In this document: positions 6,373 to 11,760 of the stretch, in pieces | Numbering within the stretch: position 1 is the first letter of the stretch | Layout: every line of letters starts with the position of its first letter | Program-made: the position numbers and the translations under genes | From: an uncultured Armatimonadota bacterium | Lineage (GTDB): Bacteria; Armatimonadota; Armatimonadia; Armatimonadales; Armatimonadaceae | NCBI GenBank assembly: GCA_903881535.1 | Contig: CAIRTT010000251.1 | Span: forward strand, 1 to 11,760 | DNA: 11,760 bases | Direction of reading: 5' to 3' | Notes under the pieces: model-generated | Database searches by the model: none | Told to the model about the DNA's origin: nothing | The model's input: only the letters and a program-made list of their open reading frames with translations

Positions 6373-6619
6373 CAACATGCTCCTTGTTCCACAGAACTGC
6401 ATAGTTCTGATTAAGTAATTTCATTTCCGAGGCAAAGTGTTTCTGAAGTTCAGACAATCTGCCGCCTTTGGTTTTCAATTCCACAAACCAAACCGCACCA
6501 TCGGGTAAACACGCAATGCGATCTGCTACTCCGCGCCTTCCGGGCGATGTAAACTTGTAAGCCCTGCCGCCGATGCTCTGCACAGACCTCACAAAATGCC
6601 GTTCGATTTCTTTTTCCAT
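6335..6619 (-). CDS. VRR-NUC domain nuclease
   Basis: The protein is 94 aa, the usual size of stand-alone phage VRR-NUC proteins (PD-(D/E)XK superfamily). Visible active-site elements are E4 in MEKEIERHF, the GRRGVADRI block (28-35, D33), VELKTKGG with E47 and K49, and Q59 in LSELQ. Members cut branched or flap DNA structures. It is the first gene of the leftward operon and is directly coupled to the SF2 helicase, a pairing known from many phages. Longer starts exist at 6634 and 6691, but those regions overlap the promoter, and homology-like sequence begins at MEKEIE. No Shine-Dalgarno is visible before ATG 6619, which lies only 6 nt after a -10 box, so the transcript may be leaderless. Confidence 0.87.
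   Translation of the reverse strand: MEKEIERHFVRSVQSIGGRAYKFTSPGRRGVADRIACLPDGAVWFVELKTKGGRLSELQKHFASEMKLLNQNYAVLWNKEHVDGWIASLSEPSC
6380..6385 (-). promoter_or_regulatory. Ribosome-binding site deciding the helicase start
   Basis: AAGGAG on the minus strand lies inside the VRR-NUC gene. It is 7 nt from ATG 6372 but only 1 nt from ATG 6378 and downstream of ATG 6402, so it supports 6372 as the start. Confidence 0.7.
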
Positions 6620-6625
6620 GTTTGC

Positions 6626-6654
6626 ATCATACATCGTAAAAAAGATTTGCACAA
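6626..6654 (-). promoter_or_regulatory. Leftward sigma70-like promoter for the nuclease/helicase operon
   Basis: Read on the minus strand, TTGTGC (6654-6649) is followed after 17 nt by TATGAT (6631-6626). The -10 matches the consensus at 5 of 6 bases and the -35 at its TTG core. The expected transcription start falls at about 6619, the A of the VRR-NUC ATG. Confidence 0.55.
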
Positions 6655-6665
6655 CTTCTTTTTTA
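6637..6665. repeat. 9-bp perfect inverted repeat between divergent promoters (candidate operator)
   Basis: The arms TAAAAAAGA (6637-6645) and TCTTTTTTA (6657-6665) are exact reverse complements around an 11-nt spacer that contains TTGCACAA. The dyad centre is at 6651, and the two -10 boxes (6626-6631 and 6671-6676) are equidistant from it. The A6 and T6 runs are centred 21 bp apart, about two helical turns, so the site may be intrinsically bent. It could be an operator or an architectural site. A role as terminator is unlikely, since no gene reads into it. Confidence 0.6.
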
Positions 6666-6676
6666 TGTGATATAGT
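6647..6676 (+). promoter_or_regulatory. Rightward sigma70-like promoter for the replication operon
   Basis: TTGCAC (6647-6652) and TATAGT (6671-6676) are separated by 18 nt. The -10 matches consensus at 5 of 6 bases; the -35 is weak beyond TTG, and its overlap with the leftward -35 box suggests mutual exclusion or shared control. The expected start near 6683 would give a leader of about 24 nt carrying AAAGGA (6694-6699) before ATG 6707. Confidence 0.55.
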
Positions 6677-6706
6677 GATTGCTCCACTCAACTAAAGGAC
6701 TCTGAA

Positions 6707-6886
6707 ATGAACGACATACCTGAAATGACTTTGCGCGATTACTTCGCTGCCAAAGCAATGACTTGGTTCCTCACCGCGCTTGAGGAAGAAAAAATGATAG
6801 ATGACGAGCCTGCGCTTTTGCGCCAGTTTGCTGCTGCTCAGTCTTACTGGATGGCCGATGCCATGCTGAAAGCGAGGGAAGCATGA
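6707..6886 (+). CDS. Hypothetical 59-aa phage protein, first gene of the rightward operon
   Basis: This short gene has AAAGGA at 6694-6699, 7 nt before its ATG, and directly follows the rightward promoter. It begins MNDIPEMTLRDYFAAKAMTW and ends WMADAMLKAREA. The TLRDYFAAKAM start and the ADAMLKAREA end recur in small phage proteins near replication and recombination genes, from memory; no function is known to me. It appears acidic to neutral and helical. Its TGA overlaps the ATG of the DUF2800 gene as ATGA, so the two are coupled. Confidence 0.75.
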   Translation: MNDIPEMTLRDYFAAKAMTWFLTALEEEKMIDDEPALLRQFAAAQSYWMADAMLKAREA

Positions 6887-8010
6887 AACACAGTAACATC
6901 GTCGGCGGCTCGACCGCCAAGCGCGTCATCAACTGCCCAGGCTCAGTGGCCTTGGTGCAAAAGATGCCCAAGCAACCGTCTAGCAAATACGCTGACGAGG
7001 GCACGCTCTTACACAATGTCATCTCTGAAATTCTGATGTCTGAAGAGACACCCGAGTCTTACCTTGGCACACGCTATGAAGATCAGACGCTCACGCAAGA
7101 GTTGATCGACACCAAGCTAAAACCCGCCCTTGATGCGCTTAACATCATCGACCCCAATCACAAGATGCAACTAGAGGCCGAGACAGTCGTTCACTTTGGT
7201 GACCTGCTGCCCGATGTCTTTGGCAGCGCCGATGTGATAGCCAGAATAGGCGACAGGGCCATTGTGCTGGACTGGAAGTTCGGTTCTGGTGTAACGATTG
7301 ATGCCGAAAATAACCCTCAATTGATGTTCTACGCCGCTGCGGCCATGCGCACCAAGGAGGCCGCATGGGCCTTTGATGGTGCAACCGAGATCGAACTCAT
7401 CATCGTGCAGCCGCCTGAGATCAAGCGCTGGGTGACAACGCCTGAGCGCATCGCAGCGTTCGAGCTAGAGTTGGTTCACGCTGTCAGGGCCGCATCCAAG
7501 GGCAACGCCCCACTGGCCACAGGCGATCATTGCCGCTGGTGCGCTGCCAAGCCAATCTGCCCCAAGATGACCGGTGCTGCCGAGAGGGCGCTCAAGGTTG
7601 CAATTGACGGTCTGGATGCCCCTCAGATCAGCGCGTACCTTAAGAACGCTGACATGCTGGAGGGCTGGATCACAGACCTGCGCTCCCTCGCCTTGCAGAT
7701 GCTCGAATCAGGGGCCAAGCTGCCCGAATACAAACTGGTCGCCAAACGAGCGATCCGGTCATGGACCGATGACGAAAAGGCCAAAGTCGCCCTGTTCGCA
7801 TACGGCCTCACAGAATCTGAGGTGATGGAAACATCCGTAGTCTCTCCAGCAAAGGCTGAGAAGGTGCTTAAAAAGCGCAAGCTCGCCCTGCCAGACGACT
7901 TGGTTGTGGCCATCTCTTCAGGTAACACTTTGGCAAGCGCAAACGATCCGCGCCCCGAGGTGATGCTCTTGGGTAAGCAATTAACCGCTGCCCTTTCTAA
8001 ACTTCAATAA
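6883..8010 (+). CDS. DUF2800 family PD-(D/E)XK nuclease, likely Fe-S cluster
   Basis: The 375-aa protein has the layout of DUF2800 (Cas4/RecB-like) phage nucleases. The N-terminal block GGSTAKRVINCPGSVAL holds C18, and ADEGTLLH follows (38-44). The nuclease core shows GSADVI with D117, then VLDWKFGSG with D130 and K132, and NPQLMFY with Q146. A C-terminal C217-x2-C220-x5-C226 cluster (HCRWCAAKPICP) plus C18 gives the four-Cys pattern that binds a 4Fe-4S cluster in Cas4/AddB-type nucleases. The likely role is end-processing exonuclease in recombination-dependent replication. The remaining C-terminal 140 residues are helical and unassigned. It is coupled to the gene before it (ATGA). The cluster is inferred from Cys spacing. 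Confidence 0.86.
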   Translation: MKHSNIVGGSTAKRVINCPGSVALVQKMPKQPSSKYADEGTLLHNVISEILMSEETPESYLGTRYEDQTLTQELIDTKLKPALDALNIIDPNHKMQLEAETVVHFGDLLPDVFGSADVIARIGDRAIVLDWKFGSGVTIDAENNPQLMFYAAAAMRTKEAAWAFDGATEIELIIVQPPEIKRWVTTPERIAAFELELVHAVRAASKGNAPLATGDHCRWCAAKPICPKMTGAAERALKVAIDGLDAPQISAYLKNADMLEGWITDLRSLALQMLESGAKLPEYKLVAKRAIRSWTDDEKAKVALFAYGLTESEVMETSVVSPAKAEKVLKKRKLALPDDLVVAISSGNTLASANDPRPEVMLLGKQLTAALSKLQ

Positions 8011-8018
8011 GGACTTTT

Positions 8019-8660
8019 ATGTCAAATCTAGTAACCTTCTCCAAGGCGGGCTTGCCTGCCGTATCTACTCTGGCCTCCTCCTTACGGGCGCTTCAGTCCG
8101 ATGTTGGGCCAGCCGGTGTCGTCATCGTCAAGATGGACAAAACCGGCCATTGGGTCTTTGGTGCAGACCAGACCGAAGTCGAGGATGACTCGACTTGGGC
8201 CGTCAACCCTTTTAGCTTTGTCCACGGCTTTATCGCCTGGGGTGACGGCGAGGTGCTTGGCGAGAAGATGACCAGCGTTAGCAACCCGCTGCCTGAGCTG
8301 GATGAGGCCCCGCCTCAAGCCAAGAAAGGCTGGGAGACACAGGTCGGCATGTCGATCAAGTGCGTCAGCGGCGAAGACAAGGGTATGGAAGCACGCTTTA
8401 CGACCACAAGTGTAGGCGGCAAGCGCGGCGTTCAGACCTTGGCTGTTGCGCTGGCCGAGCAGGTCGAGAAAGACCAAACCAAGCCTGTGGCCATTGTGCG
8501 TCTGAAGAAGGACCACTACGCCCACAAGAGCTACGGCAAAATCTACACGCCAGTCTTTGAGATTGTCGAGTGGGTGAGCATGGACGGTGAGGCTGCTGCC
8601 GAAGAGGAAATCGAAGTGCCGACAATGGCCGCCCCAGCAGGTCGTCGTCGTCGGGCGTAA
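8019..8660 (+). CDS. Phage replication-region protein, candidate ssDNA-binding protein
   Basis: The 213-aa protein starts at ATG 8019, with AAGGA overlapping the preceding stop codon and 5 nt from the start. It is mixed alpha/beta, with blocks such as VGPAGVVIVKMDKTGHWVFG, NPFSFVHGFIAWGDGEVLG and HKSYGKIYTPVFEIVEWV. The C-terminus has an acidic run (AAAEEEIEVPT) and ends in GRRRRA, encoded by a short GTC/CGT-type triplet repeat. In related phage gene orders the slot between DUF2800 and the polymerase is held by a DUF2815-type or SSB-like protein. This sequence does not look like classic DUF2815, so the ssDNA-binding role rests on position and is inference. The Arg-rich tail could contact DNA, and the acidic stretch could recruit partners. 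Confidence 0.7.
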   Translation: MSNLVTFSKAGLPAVSTLASSLRALQSDVGPAGVVIVKMDKTGHWVFGADQTEVEDDSTWAVNPFSFVHGFIAWGDGEVLGEKMTSVSNPLPELDEAPPQAKKGWETQVGMSIKCVSGEDKGMEARFTTTSVGGKRGVQTLAVALAEQVEKDQTKPVAIVRLKKDHYAHKSYGKIYTPVFEIVEWVSMDGEAAAEEEIEVPTMAAPAGRRRRA

Positions 8661-8670
8661 GCCTTTTCTG

Positions 8671-8691
8671 AAGCCCCGTGACAGGGGGCTT
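8671..8691 (+). terminator. Hairpin after the 213-aa gene, weak terminator or leader structure
   Basis: AAGCCCC (8671-8677) and GGGGCTT (8685-8691) form a 7-bp stem with a 7-nt loop. Only one more T follows before GG, so a complete intrinsic terminator is doubtful. It may attenuate transcription or shape the leader of the next gene. Confidence 0.4.
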
Positions 8692-8697
8692 TGGAAA

Positions 8698-8706
8698 GGA
8701 GACACT
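8698..8706 (+). repeat. 9-bp direct repeat, left copy (Shine-Dalgarno of HNH gene)
   Basis: GGAGACACT is the ribosome-binding region of the HNH gene. The identical 9-mer recurs at 9156-9164 as the ribosome-binding region of the polymerase, one base closer to its ATG. Confidence 0.7.
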
Positions 8707-8707
8707 T

Positions 8708-9184
8708 ATGGAAGTCTGGAAACTTGTGCCTGAGTATGAAGGCAAATACGAAGTCAGCGATCAAGGGCGTGTTCGTTCGTTTCAACGATACCCACAAGGC
8801 CGCATTTTGCGCCCCGGTCGTATGCCTGGGGGCCATTTGAGCGTGGCTTTGGGGCGCGGAAATAGTCAATGCGTTCACAAGCTAGTGTTGTTGACCTTTG
8901 TTGGGGCTACCCCCGATAAGCATGAGTGCTTGCACATAAACGGGATTCCAAACGATAACCGGTTAGCTAATTTGCGGTGGGGCACGCGCAGTGAAAATAA
9001 CATAGATGCAGTATTACACCAGCACAGAGGTAAGCTGACGGAAGCACAAGTGAAAGATATTCGTAGCCGCATTAAATCTGAGGGTCGTGGTATTGGAAGG
9101 CAATTAGCGGCTGAATACGGCGTACATGAAGCAACAATAAGCGCCATAAAAGTGCGGAGACACTATGCCTGCTTTGTGGATTGA
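8708..9184 (+). CDS. HNH homing endonuclease (NUMOD4-HNH_3-HTH)
   Basis: This 158-aa protein has the three modules of free-standing phage homing endonucleases. NUMOD4 is at 1-25 (EVWKLVPEYEGKYEVSDQG). HNH_3 is at about 55-97, with H57 in VHKLVLLTF, H76 in ECLHINGIP, N84 and N88, then LRWGTRSENN. A C-terminal HTH lies at about 109-149 (KLTEAQVKDI, LAAEYGVHEATIS). It would cut DNA at a specific site in phages lacking the insertion and spread by repair. ATG 8708 is preceded by AAAGGAG (8695-8701); the upstream GTG at 8678 would read through the hairpin and is unlikely. The gene seems more AT-rich than its neighbours and overlaps the polymerase start by 20 bp, both signs of a later arrival. Confidence 0.9.
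   Translation: MEVWKLVPEYEGKYEVSDQGRVRSFQRYPQGRILRPGRMPGGHLSVALGRGNSQCVHKLVLLTFVGATPDKHECLHINGIPNDNRLANLRWGTRSENNIDAVLHQHRGKLTEAQVKDIRSRIKSEGRGIGRQLAAEYGVHEATISAIKVRRHYACFVD
9156..9164 (+). repeat. 9-bp direct repeat, right copy (Shine-Dalgarno of polymerase gene)
   Basis: GGAGACACT lies within the last codons of the HNH gene, immediately before the polymerase ATG at 9165. It is identical to 8698-8706. Confidence 0.7.
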
Positions 9185-11063
9185 CTTTGAGAGTAGGTCC
9201 AACTGCGACCTGCGGTCCAAGGGCGTTTACAACTACGCCCAACACGCCAGCACTGAAGTGCTGTGCATGTCCTACGCTTTTGACGATGAAGATGTCGTCA
9301 CATGGACGCCCGCAGATCAACTATTCCCCGCCCGCGTGCGCAGCTACACCGGCCTGATCTACAGCCACAATGCGGCATTCGAGCGCTTGATTTTTTGGTA
9401 TGTCTTACAGATCAACTTCAAACTGGAGCAGTTTTATTGCACCGCAACACAGGCCCGAGCCAACTGCGCCCCAGGCAGTCTTGAAGATGTCGGGCGCTTT
9501 GCTGGCGCGTCTATGAAGAAAGACCACAGAGGCGCTGCGCTCATTCGATTGATGTGCGTGCCGCCGTTCAAGCACACGCCTGACCTGATGGCCGAGATGA
9601 TTTCTTACTGCGAGCAAGATGTCAGGGCCATGCGTGCCATCAGCAAGGGCCTACGCCCCCTGTCTGACGAAGAGCTGGCCGACTACCATGTCAACGAGCA
9701 GATCAACGACCGAGGCGTCTTGGTTGATGTGCCCCTGTGCAAGGCCGCAATCAAGTACGCTGCTGCCGAGCTTGTCGAGATCGAGGCCATCGTCCAAGAG
9801 GTGTCCGAGGGCGCAATCGTCAGCGTCCGGTCACCAAAGATGCGTCAATGGGTCTGGGATCGTGTGGGTGAAGAGGCCCGCACGCTCATGCAAAAGGACG
9901 ACAAGATCAGCATCGACAAGACCGTGAGAGCTAACCTTTTAAACTGTGATGGAGTGCCAGAAGATGTCAAAGAAATTATCCAATGCGCCGATGACCTTTG
10001 GGCCTCGTCAGTTGCAAAATTCAGCCGACTCGCAGCTTTGGCAGATGACGAAGATGAGCGCGTCCGAGGAGCGTTCGTATTTGCAGGCGGCGCAGCAACA
10101 GGACGCGCATCGTCCTACGGCGCTCAAGTCCACAACTTCACCCGCAAGTGCGCAGGCGACCCGAGTGCTGTCCGTCACGCAATGGTTAGGGGCCATGCGG
10201 TTGTGCCAAGGTTTGGAGAGCGCGTTACCGATGTTCTTAAGGGAATGCTCCGACCAGCGCTTATCCCAGCTCACGGGCGCAGCTTTGTCGTTGCCGACTG
10301 GTCGTCCATCGAAGCCCGTGTCAACCCCTGGCTCTCCGGTCGTGGTCAAGACAAACTGGATATCTTTGCCAAAGGCCAAGATGTCTATAAAGTAAACGCC
10401 GCTGCCACCTTCAATGTGCAAATCGAAGATGTCACAGACGACCAACGCCAGATCGGCAAGGTGCAAGAATTGGCCTGCGGGTTTGCAGGCGGTGTCGGCG
10501 CGTTCGCCGCAATGGGCAGGGTCTACAAGGTCAACCTGCCAGAACCGATTGCAAGGCGCATGGTTGACGGCTGGCGCAGGGCCAACACTTGGGCCGTGCC
10601 GTTTTGGTCTGAACTGGAAGAGCAGTACACCCGAGCGATGCGCAACAAAGGGCGTGAGTTTACCGCTGGCCGCATCACCTATTTGTTTGACGGTCAGCAC
10701 CTGTGGTATGCGCTGCCGTCCGGCAGGGTGCTGTGCTACCCCTTTGCCAAGCTGGAGCAAGACGGCATTAGTTATGCAAAATCGGCATGGAAGCCTGCGC
10801 AAGACGCAAAAGAGTGGCCTAGAGCAAGGCTGTGGAAGGGCCTTGCGTGTGAGAATGTCACGCAGGCCGTGGCCAATGACCTGCTGCGCCATGCGCTGCG
10901 CCAGCTAGATGGCGTAGTGCTGCACATCCATGACGAGATCGTCATCGAGACTGCCACCCCCAACCCAGAAGAATTAAGGCGAGTGATGTGTACACCACCC
11001 GCTTGGGCTAACGGCCTGCCTTTGGCCGCTGATGTGAAAGTGATGGAGCGATATGGAAAATGA
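9165..11063 (+). CDS. Family A DNA polymerase with 3'-5' exonuclease domain
   Basis: This is the 632-aa phage replicative polymerase of the Pol I type. Exonuclease motifs are: Exo I IDFES (D7, E9); Exo II SHNAAFE (N69, with E73 where Asp is usual); and Exo III YCEQD (Y148, D152). The polymerase domain shows GAATGR (309-314), motif A VVADWSSIEAR (D378, E383), motif B RQIGKVQELACGFAGG (R428, K432, L436, F440) and motif C HIHDE (H589, D590, E591). No 5'-3' exonuclease domain is present, as usual for phage PolA. The position matching E. coli Phe762 is Leu, and the Tyr766 match is Phe. The start ATG 9165 has GGAGA 4 nt upstream, inside the HNH gene. The primase gene starts 11 bp before its end, so the two are coupled. 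Confidence 0.93.
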   Translation: MPALWIDFESRSNCDLRSKGVYNYAQHASTEVLCMSYAFDDEDVVTWTPADQLFPARVRSYTGLIYSHNAAFERLIFWYVLQINFKLEQFYCTATQARANCAPGSLEDVGRFAGASMKKDHRGAALIRLMCVPPFKHTPDLMAEMISYCEQDVRAMRAISKGLRPLSDEELADYHVNEQINDRGVLVDVPLCKAAIKYAAAELVEIEAIVQEVSEGAIVSVRSPKMRQWVWDRVGEEARTLMQKDDKISIDKTVRANLLNCDGVPEDVKEIIQCADDLWASSVAKFSRLAALADDEDERVRGAFVFAGGAATGRASSYGAQVHNFTRKCAGDPSAVRHAMVRGHAVVPRFGERVTDVLKGMLRPALIPAHGRSFVVADWSSIEARVNPWLSGRGQDKLDIFAKGQDVYKVNAAATFNVQIEDVTDDQRQIGKVQELACGFAGGVGAFAAMGRVYKVNLPEPIARRMVDGWRRANTWAVPFWSELEEQYTRAMRNKGREFTAGRITYLFDGQHLWYALPSGRVLCYPFAKLEQDGISYAKSAWKPAQDAKEWPRARLWKGLACENVTQAVANDLLRHALRQLDGVVLHIHDEIVIETATPNPEELRRVMCTPPAWANGLPLAADVKVMERYGK

Positions 11064-11760
11064 ATTTGTAGATTTTTTGATGAGTTTGGCCCCCGAGGGC
11101 GAGACTGCGCTGATCGTCAAGCAGTCGCCGGTCATGCGCAAGGGCGAGATGATGTATCACGCAGATGGGGCCATCAAATGCACTTGGCCTGCGTTTTTGC
11201 CGAGTGTTAAGCGCAAGGCAGGCTCGTGGTACGGCAACACAGCCAGCTTCATCATCGACCGCTTCCAAGACGGCAAGGTGAGCGCAAGCGCAGCCAACTG
11301 CGACTATGTGCTGGTGATGATGCTTGACGATGTGGGCGACCCTGACAAAGCCCCCAACACGCCTTCGCTGGCGCCGACTTGGATCATGGAGACATCAGAA
11401 GGCTCCTTCCAATGGGGCTATGCTTTTAGCGACCAACCGACCAAGGGCGAATTTTCAGCCGCCATCACCGCCATTGCCGAGGCGGGGTATACCGACAAGG
11501 GCGCGTGCAACCCCGTTCGCAATTTTCGCCTGCCTGGCTCGGTCAACATCAAGCCGGGGCGCGATAACTTTGCCGCCCGCCTTGTCGAGTTTCACCCCGA
11601 GCGTGAATATGCGCTAGAGGCTATCTGCGCCGCCTTGGGCGTGGTGCCTGGCCCCATCGAGTCGGTACATAAGCCCATTCGCTTGTCAGACGATGGCGCT
11701 GACGATGTGCTGGCGTGGCTGTCCGGCAATAGCTTGGTGCTGACCCGCGCTAACTCTCAA
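11053..11760 (+). CDS. Phage DNA primase, archaeo-eukaryotic/RepB-like, N-terminal part, cut by right edge
   Basis: The frame is open for 236 codons to the window edge. ATG 11053 has GGAG (11045-11048) 4 nt upstream and overlaps the polymerase stop by 11 bp. Residues 83-96 read CDYVLVMMLDDVGD, holding D91-D92 as in the first acidic motif of AEP-type primases. PTWIMETSEGSFQWGYAF (108-125) and NPVRNFRLPGSVNIKPG (153-169) match the later conserved blocks of the RepB/primase-polymerase fold. It makes primers for replication; many relatives continue into a helicase or ATPase domain, which would lie beyond the edge. The family assignment is from motif memory, and the AEP link is likely but not proved here. 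Confidence 0.82.
   Translation, partial: MENEFVDFLMSLAPEGETALIVKQSPVMRKGEMMYHADGAIKCTWPAFLPSVKRKAGSWYGNTASFIIDRFQDGKVSASAANCDYVLVMMLDDVGDPDKAPNTPSLAPTWIMETSEGSFQWGYAFSDQPTKGEFSAAITAIAEAGYTDKGACNPVRNFRLPGSVNIKPGRDNFAARLVEFHPEREYALEAICAALGVVPGPIESVHKPIRLSDDGADDVLAWLSGNSLVLTRANSQ

Noticed and set aside
6637..6665. A-rich/T-rich dyad as a bidirectional terminator
   Set aside because: No gene transcribes into it from either side, it lacks a GC-rich stem, and it overlaps both -35 boxes; an operator or bend is a better reading.
8640..8657. GTC/CGT triplet repeat as a regulatory repeat
   Set aside because: It simply encodes the GRRRRA tail of the 213-aa protein and is too short to treat as a separate element.
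8082..8705. 207-aa minus-strand open frame opposite the 213-aa gene
   Set aside because: It is antisense to a gene with a good start and coupled neighbours; composition is typical of a mirror frame.
8678..8707. Longer HNH start at GTG 8678
   Set aside because: It would translate the hairpin and Shine-Dalgarno; the NUMOD4 domain begins right at ATG 8708.
10008..10892. 294-aa open frame on the minus strand inside the polymerase gene
   Set aside because: It is fully antisense to conserved polymerase motifs, has no plausible ribosome-binding site or recognisable domain, and is explained by codon bias of the polymerase gene.
1..11760. CRISPR arrays, tRNA genes, insertion sequences, attachment sites
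   Set aside because: No regularly spaced repeats, cloverleaf-like segments, transposase or integrase motifs, or terminal inverted repeats were found; nearly all sequence is accounted for by coding regions.

Overview
The window is a gene-dense piece of a tailed dsDNA bacteriophage (or prophage) genome. Host-lysis genes of Gram-negative type (a GTA-type 3TM holin and an M15 peptidase endolysin), clear Shine-Dalgarno sites and near-continuous ATGA/GTGA gene overlaps point to a proteobacterial host. A freshwater betaproteobacterial phage is my guess from general resemblance; no host marker gene is present. No tRNA, rRNA, CRISPR array, IS element or integrase was seen. Both ends cut a gene: a large virion protein on the left and a replication primase on the right.

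Layout. (1) Positions 3-3784, plus strand: the C-terminal part of a large virion protein with an Ala/Gly-rich hydrophobic stretch, four small accessory proteins (several with membrane or signal segments), a 3TM holin and an M15_3 endolysin. This is the end of the late region plus the lysis cassette. (2) Positions 3750-6619, minus strand: one tightly overlapping operon read leftwards, namely VRR-NUC nuclease, SNF2-like SF2 helicase, then eight proteins of 50-68 aa. These include a coiled-coil protein, a helix-turn-helix protein and a Cys-rich protein. Its last gene runs tail-to-tail into the endolysin gene with a 35-bp antisense overlap. (3) Positions 6620-6706: the only sizeable intergenic region. 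It holds two divergent sigma70-like promoters arranged almost as mirror images around a 9-bp perfect dyad. (4) Positions 6707-11760, plus strand: a 59-aa protein, a DUF2800 PD-(D/E)XK nuclease with a likely Fe-S cluster, a 213-aa protein in the usual slot of an ssDNA-binding-type protein, an HNH homing endonuclease, a family A DNA polymerase with a 3'-5' exonuclease domain, and a primase running off the edge.

Regions 2 and 4 together make a replication/recombination set: polymerase, primase, helicase and two nucleases. The two arms fire from one shared divergent control region. The HNH gene looks like a recent guest: it sits exactly between a ribosome-binding site and the polymerase start, with a 9-bp copy of that site at each end. 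Four genes are not obvious from ordinary ORF lists because they are short or cut by the edge: 53 aa (4931-5092), 50 aa (4296-4448), 59 aa (6707-6886) and the primase (11053 onward).

I see no convincing wholly new system. The points most worth a second look are the symmetric promoter dyad, the scar around the HNH gene, active-site substitutions in the polymerase, a possible leaderless nuclease mRNA, and the cluster of unassigned micro-proteins behind the helicase.
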